The translations under genes were made by a program, and so were the position numbers. The notes beneath the pieces are model-generated. The model ran no database searches. It had not been told where the DNA came from and was given only the letters and a program-made list of their open reading frames with translations. DNA of 64,000 bases, taken from the NCBI RefSeq assembly GCF_005503555.1, contig NZ_SCNG01000002.1:992001-1056000 (forward strand), read 5' to 3'. This DNA comes from Rudaea sp. 3F27F6. Its GTDB lineage: Bacteria; Pseudomonadota; Gammaproteobacteria; Xanthomonadales; Rhodanobacteraceae. Shown piece by piece: positions 34,301 through 40,729 of the stretch (its first letter is position 1; each line of letters starts with the position of its first letter).

Positions 34301-36764
34301 TGCGCACCTGTCGATCGGGTGTCAGCTGGATCAGATAGTCTTTGCTGCTCGAATCGTTGCCAACATGCAGAGCGACCTCGGACGAACCGTCACCGTCCAT
34401 GTCTCCGGCCGATTGGATGCGATAATCCATATCGCCCGCATTGGGATCGGCTGCCGTCTGAGCTGCTTTCGCCATCCCTTTGGCGACCAGCGCTTTCATA
34501 GCGTCCGGAGCCACCAAAGCTTGCGCGATCGGCGTCGTCGGAATATTCAGGCCCACGAGAGAAGTGAGGTGAAAGTCCGGCTTTACGTTGCCCGCATCTC
34601 TTTCCGTCGAGCCGAATTGCGTTTCCGGGTGACAAACGGTGCCATTCGCATCGACAGCGCATTCTTTCAAGCTCATCAACATCAGACGCTGGCTGTAAGA
34701 CGACACGGTGTATGTCGGCGTGTAGGTGCGCACCGATGTCGCATCAATCATAACCGTGATCGACTGCAGCGCCTGCGTCTGCATCGTCAAACCGCTCGAC
34801 AGATAACTTGAGCTGATGTCGTTCACTCCGCTTGCCGCGCTCGTACGAGGCTGATAGGCGAAATTAACCGAACGATTGCCCTTATTCGTGCCGTAGCCGG
34901 TGTATTCGGCCTTGCTAAGCAGTACCTCACCGTTGCCCTTGTCGACATAGGTATAGAACTGATTGTTGCCGACTCGATCCTCGATTTTTTCCACCAACCA
35001 GCTCAACGCTGCAGGTGCGCCTGAAGGTTTCACACGTGAGGCGGCGGTTGAAATGGAACAAGATGATCCGCTCGTCACGCCGCCGTAGTGCAGGATACGA
35101 CCATCCTTCTGCTCCACACGAAAGCATGCGGCATCCCAGTTGCCAATATCGCCCCCCACTTGCGTGATACGCGTATAGCTGTCGACCTCGGTGCGATACT
35201 CCGCGCCGTTCAAGCCGTAGTTGCTCCCAGCCACTCTCACGAGCCGCTGACCATCCAAACACAGGCGATCCGTGGCCGCATATGCCACGCCGACCGTCAT
35301 ACCATCCTGCTCAGGAGTCTGTGGGCAGCGATGGATCGAACTCAACCCCGATATTGTCCAGCCTATGCCCATCACACCATTGCCGCCGCGGCTGTTGTAG
35401 ACGAGCGCCAACTCAGGCTGCATACCGGCGCGCCCCGGCGGTACAACGATCGGAATGTGGTACTGCGCCGCCCCGCCGTCGGTGCTGGCCTGGCCAGCCA
35501 TCGTGCCCACCGTAGCGTCATGAGTAACTGCATCGTTTATCGGTGTCGCCGATGGAGGCATGGAGAGAGAGACCACAGGAGGAGCGATCGCCACCATCCT
35601 TGTAACCGTTGGTGCTGGGTTGTAATTGTTCGATCCGGCCTGGTCCGCCGACACGCTACAACTTCCTGCCCCCTGCACAGCGACCGTTGAAGCCCCGCTC
35701 ATGGTGCAGATCGAAGAGGGACCGGCGCTAAACGAAACCGGCAGTCCGGAGCTTGCACTCGCACTCACATTGAATATCTTGCCAGGACCATAGATTTGCG
35801 ACGTAGGCTGGCTGAACGTGATTGTCTGGGCGGCACGGTTGATGACTACCGCCCCCGTCACAGTGGCGGCTTTCGCATAAACACTCGATCCGGCTTGATC
35901 AGCAGAAACGGTGCACGTACCGGCGCCGACGATGAGTACGGTGGATGGACCAGTCAGGACGCAGGTTTGGGCGGGGCTTACGCTGAACGTCACAGGCAAA
36001 CCGGAACTGGCGCTCGCGCTCAGCGAGAAGGTAGTGCTAGGCGCATAGACTTGCGCTGCGGGTGGATTGAACGTGATCGTCTGAGGCAGATATATCGCAA
36101 AATTATCGTTGCTGACCGCCGAATCCCCGAGCACGCTGAGCGTAATCGGGCCGGAGCCCGCGGGGGCATTGCCTGGCACGATAACGGTCAACTGCATGTT
36201 GCCGTTCGCTAACTGAGTGACCGTTGCTGCCGGCACTGCCGGGATTCCGGTAAAGGCGATCTGATTCTCGGACGCAACGAAGCTGAAATCCGAACCGGTA
36301 ATGGTCACTATCGTGCTGCCGGCAGTGCCAACGAGCGGGCTGATCGAAATAATGGATGGACCGTCGTCGTCCATCAGCAGGATCAGGGCTGCTGCTCGCG
36401 TGGCCCCGGGATTGGCCGTACTCGAGGCTGGCGGAGTTGCGTACGGAACTGAAACCGCTACGGGAGGAGAGCCGTAAATTCCCTGGCCATACAGCGCCGT
36501 CGACCAGACGGGGACAGGCAGTACAGCAACCGGTTCAGGTGGAGGAGCTAAAGAGTCTCGGAAAATCAGAGGCGGGCTATGCACCGTTTCCACGAACGAC
36601 CGCACGGTAAACGCGCCGTCATGGACATCGGAAAAATCAACGCCCGATGCCGCAGAGGAATCTGTTGTTTGGTTGAAGATTCGGGCAGATACCACCACCC
36701 AAACCAAAAGACCGGCCATGGCTACCATCGCCACGCGCCAAACGCCCTTGTGCCGTCCCGTCAT
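28326..36764 (-). CDS. Giant SpvB/FG-GAP/RHS-repeat polymorphic toxin
   Basis: This 2812-residue protein is the largest in the window. In order: a single N-terminal hydrophobic helix (residues ~12-30) as signal or anchor; a Pro-rich linker; an IPT/TIG fold (~134-222); two MBG-like repeats starting QTITFNPPAAQVY and QTITFSQPTSQIY (~235-390); an SpvB domain with PPGRAGMQPELALVYNS (~430 on); seven FG-GAP-like repeats with DxDGDG Ca2+-type loops (~790-1310); RHS/YD repeats (~1600-2530); and the RHS core end NPLSGVDPTGY (Asp2539). The last 269 residues are the variable tip: a Ser/Thr/Gln-rich linker and a compact end near SRYLNVRTNV. The tip is unlike families I recognise. Its core should wrap an encapsulated toxin delivered to competing cells or hosts. 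Start ATG follows GGGGAAAAAGC. Confidence 0.92.
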   Translation of the reverse strand: MTGRHKGVWRVAMVAMAGLLVWVVVSARIFNQTTDSSAASGVDFSDVHDGAFTVRSFVETVHSPPLIFRDSLAPPPEPVAVLPVPVWSTALYGQGIYGSPPVAVSVPYATPPASSTANPGATRAAALILLMDDDGPSIISISPLVGTAGSTIVTITGSDFSFVASENQIAFTGIPAVPAATVTQLANGNMQLTVIVPGNAPAGSGPITLSVLGDSAVSNDNFAIYLPQTITFNPPAAQVYAPSTTFSLSASASSGLPVTFSVSPAQTCVLTGPSTVLIVGAGTCTVSADQAGSSVYAKAATVTGAVVINRAAQTITFSQPTSQIYGPGKIFNVSASASSGLPVSFSAGPSSICTMSGASTVAVQGAGSCSVSADQAGSNNYNPAPTVTRMVAIAPPVVSLSMPPSATPINDAVTHDATVGTMAGQASTDGGAAQYHIPIVVPPGRAGMQPELALVYNSRGGNGVMGIGWTISGLSSIHRCPQTPEQDGMTVGVAYAATDRLCLDGQRLVRVAGSNYGLNGAEYRTEVDSYTRITQVGGDIGNWDAACFRVEQKDGRILHYGGVTSGSSCSISTAASRVKPSGAPAALSWLVEKIEDRVGNNQFYTYVDKGNGEVLLSKAEYTGYGTNKGNRSVNFAYQPRTSAASGVNDISSSYLSSGLTMQTQALQSITVMIDATSVRTYTPTYTVSSYSQRLMLMSLKECAVDANGTVCHPETQFGSTERDAGNVKPDFHLTSLVGLNIPTTPIAQALVAPDAMKALVAKGMAKAAQTAADPNAGDMDYRIQSAGDMDGDGSSEVALHVGNDSSSKDYLIQLTPDRQVRSAVDVTGLLCFNQDGQDCYGDFGGDGRSEAILFPLTSSDPPNIRLAMWSLGRGVIATAGSQPLQTLVTNIPAGVPVPGKPGGVNGAVHAVDINGDGKLDIIVEQPGSVEPNNCGNDAAGMPTKAVFVYLNKTQVNPQTGRMDAAHPPTFSAGIQLTCLRRVTTAQSYWMLEERIDHIADFDGDGIPDIFIGNTYPAGDGNGSAAFSRLLLIQSINNGTVSIKSSKSCTDIGLVSIADNDSGSRDECARSTGYAVHWMDVNGDGLEDFVISRPNRRVWEVRLNQGGTAGLGPVITTTGLGSGAGQDIYNNPTDPTNRYRYYFKYLNRLPLADIDADGKPEILVVSAQQGFALKMCVFYALPLTSDGECRTTNTTTGPPPDPTSPICPAYACPQEPGTGTYLMPGADPNGGFSKWGRNVIFPMYGSDTDHPDVGFADTSAYHLAAVKFVQTDATHIRADLSETPIVSTLSKPSSPPSNLDVFGDGLQDVVTRLGCQYGPFVLELANRSISWDDCLVVDVAGYGPSTLSTYASPTDTNPTVISAASLKSDYPIFINQNVGTGLSSTVSPLSSVASVTTGLPSLLSQATSGLGDSAQWSYLPLGQPIVQDGIPLYTIKNPLTNGDGGYADDRHYYFASSMPVVSAMTQSNGLGGVAGARSAVYGYSEAMYNHLGRGFQGFRTISVENAASDASQRLVTTTTFKQKFPLVGKIEQVTTRTVPANGSRTIHAESSAYLCIQSSGGLASCPQSDSSTSPLTIPTAVTVQRPVATSQTSKDYDLATGAQSGHSTTSNSQWDIYGNLLAQTVTRGDDAAGGQFMASHTVSTTNTYTPNAANWTIDLPDETRVQTSISYARSVPIGVAAPPTQTLDTKYAWNPDRSPQSKTIQPQSVIGDANQESTTGYSYPSPNYGLPSQVQVTGPSIAPSRTMNYGYSADGYFVATTTNGLGQTVTTVVQARDGRVTKATDANYVSTGTTYDAFGRAVQVTHRTSTGSDIEPPINIAYTNCVGGCGGQGSDSNDAYSIYRTLTAQQGYPTKVAWYDLLGRTVKQAQAGFSGTSGSTLQYAFSATRTWFDENGRTWRQSTPYYVGMDSPSYTEFGYDALSRVTAKSAPAACGGGTMDTTYSYVGRQTNIAASGFCSGGASNTTIKMSRSSNVLGQLMQTIDANGNTTFSNGKITSYWTDALGHAAAIQDVEGNVTQATYNALGHRLQSADPDQGTWNFSYNALGELTSQTDARGVVTTVTGRDALGRMTQRQQVSPTTVNGLAAENLFDAWSYDPLNGVGQLGGVTRRRGSGTPGSNPVTWSESYAYDPAVRPIAIATTINESGSTLNLSSSTSYDNVGRVDTQTYPALPTGGNTLAVKRSYTAYGQLDALSNAGTSYVYWTMQSQNAWGHVTSEQYPGVITGSHSDYTATGQTQTLSWSGSVNDQVVYTYDSFGNLNTQQRNAGGSTNTENYTYDSLQRLKIATRAVGAPVNYAYSPNGNITSKNDNGTGGYSYPPVNGRSNGCGPHAAISANGQSYICDANGNVIGGAISATYDADNHPRSINRGGGTMSWTYSTTGAMTSEVSSRGLRYFGPNGYEQIGTGSGATQVYELGPVIVTRTGGVDNVSVVLRDRLGSTISVIDANAPTTRWYDAFGKVRNGDMSDRFLGGLSLDKTIHGFTKHDHADDVQLIHMGGRVYDYSLGRFLNVDPIIANPQNSQSLNPYSYVGNNPLSGVDPTGYTTRSDTRSLCFQSLMACGMVSGKDSVSALSAARQQSKSGKDSMTSLGATSTPNSGKVSDTGSLSKSVAGKQLAQGAEPARTEETVRPEERDATGRVKSIPEIGSENVAARDVARHTEEVQRDNPKYRPPETTSGRGVNNPNDQMEIIQQEQQQKTDELLAPMRNQTDQIVRGGTNNTEAPSSTYDTSITSAGSRYLNVRTNVTASQFQSNLTSNGYSVTGQGTNANGTYTILGNGTSTYTIYMRSSTGEAGAQYFGPNGASAKFSLGGQ

Positions 36765-36953
36765 GCTTTTTCCCCATCCTGCCTCATCTATTCAAAATGA
36801 GGCAACAAATAAGACCCCGTCCGAGCCATCCCCATTCAACATTCATGCGAGTTGCTTTTTCTACACCAACTCGGCATTCGATACCAAATAGGCCAACTCC
36901 CACGCATCTGCTAGCCGCTTTATCCAGCGAAGACTAGTTCGATCTACCACTCA

Positions 36954-37334
36954 TCAGGTTCCACCTAAACTCGGGAGTGGGCTAGCAGCGGGAGGAGTGT
37001 AGGTTTCACCCGGAATGAAGACAAAATCCACATCTTCACTGTCACCGACCAAGGTGCAAGCGCCTGTCCCACCAACCGTAACTGTCCTTCCGATCAAATT
37101 GGCGAAATTGACCAATTGCATGGTCGCCCGGCCGCTCGGCGTAGACAAGTCAACCGCCCATCTTCCACCGGTCGAACAGGAAGGATTGCCGGTAACTGGA
37201 GTGACGTAGAACATAAAAAGCTGTTTGGGACTTTTCGCAACCCAAGGGCCGGAAACCCGCCCGGTTGCGCTTCCGCCGGCGAATGCCATCGCGGGTGACA
37301 ACAACACCAGCACCGCCATTAACATCTTCAACAT
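36954..37334 (-). CDS. Small secreted protein upstream of the RHS gene
   Basis: This 126-residue precursor has a signal peptide (MLKMLMAVLVLLSPAMAFA). The mature part of about 105 residues looks beta-rich, with two Cys (NPSCSTGGRW and GACTLVG) that could form one disulfide, and a Pro-rich end. A GGAGGAG site precedes ATG 37334. It shares the strand and low GC of the RHS gene, whose start is 190 bp downstream, so it may be part of the same island or operon. I recognise no family. Confidence 0.7.
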   Translation of the reverse strand: MLKMLMAVLVLLSPAMAFAGGSATGRVSGPWVAKSPKQLFMFYVTPVTGNPSCSTGGRWAVDLSTPSGRATMQLVNFANLIGRTVTVGGTGACTLVGDSEDVDFVFIPGETYTPPAASPLPSLGGT

Positions 37335-37776
37335 TTGAGACTCCTCCAAGCCAAATTGTCGAATAATACTTGCAATGTTCGAGCTCCTCACTTAGTCCGA
37401 GATAAGACTCATCCGATAATCATATCTTCAACACTCAGATGAATACTTCTCGTTCAATACGCTCGCTTTCACCCCTACCCACACTCAACTGACGCAATCG
37501 AAAGCAAAGTCGTTTTTAACAGAGATACTTGACACGTTTCCACACGAGTAAGACCAAACCCGAAATGAACCCGATTAGCACTTAACTTTCATCTCGGCCG
37601 AGTATGCTCGAATTTACCCGAAAATTATCGACCGCCCATAATGAAATTCGTGAAATCTTCGCACTCTGCATTCAACGCTTGGCGCGCTAGGCCGTGTGAC
37701 CAAAAAAATCAATTGCGAGCACTTCCACCGGCCGCGATCGCGACAGACAATCGACAAGCGCGACCGATAGAGGGTC
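37335..37776. other. Intergenic region, A/T-rich, between the RHS island and murD2
   Basis: About 440 bp hold no convincing gene. A TTGACA occurs near 37528 without a good -10. It marks the right-hand edge of the low-GC island and must include the promoter of the secreted-protein gene. I see no attachment-site duplication. Confidence 0.5.
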
Positions 37777-39327
37777 TTAGGCGATGCCGAGACCTTCGAT
37801 CTGTACGATTGCAGCGGGATCGAAGCCGGCCAGGCGCGCGAATTCGCGGCCGCGCTCGGCGTAGTCGGTGAACTGGTCGAAGCTCGGTGCGCCGGGCGAA
37901 AGCAGGATCGTGCCGCCTGCCTCGGTCAGCGTCTGCGCGCGCACGAATGCGTCGGCCAGCATGCGCGTGGATTCGAGCTGGAATCCGGGATGCGCTATGC
38001 GGCCGAGCGCTTCCGCGATCGCTTCGCCGTTCGCGCCCATCGTGACAATCGCCCGCGGCGGACGTTCCGCGACGAAGTCGACGAAGGGCCGCCAGTCGAC
38101 GCCGCGATCGAAACCGCCGACCAGGATCGTCGTCGCGTGGCCGTGCAGGCTGCGCAGGGCCTCGATCGCCGCATAGGGCGTCGTCGAGATGCTGTCGTTG
38201 ACGTAGTCGATGCCGCCACGCGCACCGAGATGCTGCAGGCGGTGCGGCAGCGCCTTGAACTCGGCGAGATGTTCGCGCAGCCGCCGTGCGTCACGCAGAT
38301 CGAGCGGCGGTCGTCTCCCTTCGTCCGCCTCGAACTCGCTTGCGGCCTCGACCGCGGCGAGCGCGGCGCAGACATTGAGCGCGTTGTGCTCGCCCGGCAG
38401 CGGAATCTCGTCGATTGCGAGAACTCGTTCGTCGCCGCGCCAGATCGCGGCTTCGCGCAGATGCCAGCCTTCGGGGCGATTGAATGCGTAGCGAAAATCG
38501 CGTGCCGCGAGCTGCACCAGTTCGGGCTGCGCGGCGTTGACGACGATACGCTGCGCAGCCTGCGCAATGCTCAGTTTGTCCGCTGCGTAGTTTTCGCGCG
38601 TCAAATGCCAGTCGAGATGTTCTTCGTAGAGATTGTTGACCACGGCGATCGTCGACGCACCGGCGAAATCGCGGGTCTGGAAGCTCGACAGTTCGATCAC
38701 CCACCAGTCGGGTTCGCTTTCGACATCGAGCAGTTCGAGCAGGGGCAGGCCGATATTGCCGGCAAGCGCGGTGAGTCTGCCGCTCTTGCGCAGCAGATGC
38801 GCGACCAACGATGCGAGCGTGCTCTTGCCCTTGGTGCCGGTGACGCAGATCGTTTTTGCATCGGGACGCTCGGCGAACCAGATCGCACTGGCCGAGGTGA
38901 AGCGCACGCCGGCCTGCTGCGCAGAAAGATACGGCTCGCGATAGGGACTGATGCCGGGCGACTTGATCACCACGTCGAAGTGCGACAGCGCAGCGGCATC
39001 GGGCGAAGAGGTGATCACCTTGATGCCGGAATCAGCAGGATGTGACGCTTGCGCGTCTTGTGACGAAGAAAGTTTATGCGCGTGGCGTTCGTTCTTCTCC
39101 AATTCGGATAAAGAACCGTGCCCGTCAAATCCAGCGCCTAGGCCATGCGCCGCGAGGTTCCCGGCTTCTGCTTCGCTGCAGAACAAGGTGATCGGCTGAT
39201 CGGGAAAGCGCCGGCGCAGAACGGACAGCGCCGCCCTGCCCTCGCGGCCATAGCCCCAGATGGCGACGCGCTTGCCCGCCAGCGCCGAGAGGCGCGGTCC
39301 CGTCGCAGCGTCGTCAGCGATGCGCAT
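37777..39327 (-). CDS. murD2: UDP-N-acetylmuramoyl-L-alanine--L-glutamate ligase MurD2
   Basis: This 516-residue Mur ligase has an N-terminal Rossmann domain (KRVAIWGYGREG), a central ATPase domain with P-loop GTKGKST near residue 162, and a C-terminal domain with the acceptor motif. It differs from canonical MurD in its location, directly after murL (14-bp overlap), the pairing known from Xanthomonas: MurD2 adds L-Glu (not D-Glu) to UDP-MurNAc-L-Ala, and MurL then epimerises it. An unusual ~30-residue Ser/His/Lys-rich insertion (ELEKNERHAHKLSSSQ...) follows the Rossmann domain. The L-Glu specificity is inferred from the partner, not from residues. Confidence 0.88.
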   Translation of the reverse strand: MRIADDAATGPRLSALAGKRVAIWGYGREGRAALSVLRRRFPDQPITLFCSEAEAGNLAAHGLGAGFDGHGSLSELEKNERHAHKLSSSQDAQASHPADSGIKVITSSPDAAALSHFDVVIKSPGISPYREPYLSAQQAGVRFTSASAIWFAERPDAKTICVTGTKGKSTLASLVAHLLRKSGRLTALAGNIGLPLLELLDVESEPDWWVIELSSFQTRDFAGASTIAVVNNLYEEHLDWHLTRENYAADKLSIAQAAQRIVVNAAQPELVQLAARDFRYAFNRPEGWHLREAAIWRGDERVLAIDEIPLPGEHNALNVCAALAAVEAASEFEADEGRRPPLDLRDARRLREHLAEFKALPHRLQHLGARGGIDYVNDSISTTPYAAIEALRSLHGHATTILVGGFDRGVDWRPFVDFVAERPPRAIVTMGANGEAIAEALGRIAHPGFQLESTRMLADAFVRAQTLTEAGGTILLSPGAPSFDQFTDYAERGREFARLAGFDPAAIVQIEGLGIA

Positions 39328-40729
39328 TCAGGATGGAGGCGAAACGCTCGGGCAGAAAATGTTCCGCGGCCGACGCGAGCAAGGGCTCGAACGCGAGTTC
39401 GCCGCGATCGAGCTGCGGCAGAATCTCCCTGGAGAAGCGCACGACCAGCGCATCCTCGCGCCATTCGGCGCGCTGGGTCAGCGCGTACATCGCCGTGCGC
39501 GACTCGCGGCCTTCGCCGACGCACTCGAACGGCTTGTGATCGCGGTACTCGAGCAGTGCGTCGAAACCCGACGCGAGCGCCGTATCGTCTAGCAGGTTGC
39601 GGCCGAAGATTTTCAGCAGGCGCGGTTTGGCGACGAACGGCGCAAGCGCGAGGAAAACAAAATGGCATTTCGGGCATTGCCCGCACCAGCGGTCGGACGG
39701 ATGTTCACCGAGGATGCGGAAGTTGCGGTTGCAGCTCGAAAACACCGCGTCGTACTGCGAATGCCTGGCGAACTCGCGCGCGACGGCCAATTCCGACCAC
39801 GGACGCAGCAGCGAGAAATAATCGAGATCGGCGGCGATGCGCGCCTGGATCTGCGCGCGCAGGTGGCGCTCGAAATCGAGCGACTTGCTCCACTGATGAT
39901 TGATCTGGCGGCCGAGGTATTCGAGCGTCGCGCTCGACGCGGAGCGCTCGTTGGAAAACGCGATCGCATCGTAGCCGTAGAGGATCGCCGCGCAGACGAG
40001 GATCGCCGAATTGATCGCGGTGACCGGCACATGGCCGTTGTAGGCGCCGCGACGGTTGTACTCGAACAGTTCCGGCGCGATATGGCGCTTGATATTGAGC
40101 AGCGGCAGGCCGGTGCGTTCGGCGCAGGCGGCGATCAGCGCGGAGTCGCCGATCCAGACCGCGGTCGCGGGCTCGCCGACGTTTTTGCACAGTTCCACGC
40201 CGACCAGCGAGTCCTTGCCGCCACCGATCGGCAGCAGCGTGCGGCGCGGGAGATTCAACTTTTTGCTTTCTCCCGAAACCGAATCGGAGTCGACGGCCCC
40301 TAATCTCGCCCGGTGCGCCGTGTCACCTTCTCCGAGCGGGAGCAGCGACGACAAACGCTCGCTCAAATCGAGCTTGTTCTGATAGGCAAACTCGGCGAGA
40401 CCGTGGAAGTACAGCTCGTGGAGGTACGCGGCCGTGTCCGCATCGAGCGCGCCGGTTTCGACGCGCAGCTCAGGCGGAATGCCGGCCTTGTAGTAGCTAA
40501 CGCCCGCAGTCAGGTGCAGCAGGCGCAGTGCTTCGTTGAACGCGGCTTCGCGCTCGCGCGGCAACGCGGGCGCATTAGGGAAGACGATGCGCTCGGTCAG
40601 CAGTGGGCCGTCGTCGAACGCATAGGCGAGGCTCGCCGTCCCGCTCTGCGCATCGAAATCGCAGGCAACGAAGCGGAAGGCTTTGGCCGCACGCGGATCG
40701 GCGAATTTGTCGGCGGTCGGTGCGCTCAC
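39314..40729 (-). CDS. murL: UDP-MurNAc-L-Ala-L-Glu epimerase MurL
   Basis: This 471-residue enzyme converts the terminal L-Glu of UDP-MurNAc-L-Ala-L-Glu to D-Glu, bypassing glutamate racemase MurI. It is recognisable by its N terminus (FRFVACDFDAQSG), LHLTAGVSYYKAGIP, the ATP-pyrophosphatase-like P-loop GGGKDSLV near residue 168, AFSNERSAS, SSCNRNF and a zinc-type WCGQCPKCHFVFLALAPF near residue 346. GTG at 40729 overlaps the stop of the lysC-lysA fusion in GTGA form; murD2 overlaps its end. The longer frame from 42169 would run antisense-like over the previous gene and is rejected. The call fits the Xanthomonas pair described in 2017. Confidence 0.92.
   Translation of the reverse strand: MSAPTADKFADPRAAKAFRFVACDFDAQSGTASLAYAFDDGPLLTERIVFPNAPALPREREAAFNEALRLLHLTAGVSYYKAGIPPELRVETGALDADTAAYLHELYFHGLAEFAYQNKLDLSERLSSLLPLGEGDTAHRARLGAVDSDSVSGESKKLNLPRRTLLPIGGGKDSLVGVELCKNVGEPATAVWIGDSALIAACAERTGLPLLNIKRHIAPELFEYNRRGAYNGHVPVTAINSAILVCAAILYGYDAIAFSNERSASSATLEYLGRQINHQWSKSLDFERHLRAQIQARIAADLDYFSLLRPWSELAVAREFARHSQYDAVFSSCNRNFRILGEHPSDRWCGQCPKCHFVFLALAPFVAKPRLLKIFGRNLLDDTALASGFDALLEYRDHKPFECVGEGRESRTAMYALTQRAEWREDALVVRFSREILPQLDRGELAFEPLLASAAEHFLPERFASILNAHR

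Noticed and set aside
28326-36764. RHS as T6SS cargo
   Set aside because: No PAAR domain at the N terminus and no VgrG, Hcp or chaperone gene nearby.
37777-39327. Canonical MurD of the division and cell-wall cluster
   Set aside because: No other dcw genes are nearby and it overlaps murL, which points to MurD2.
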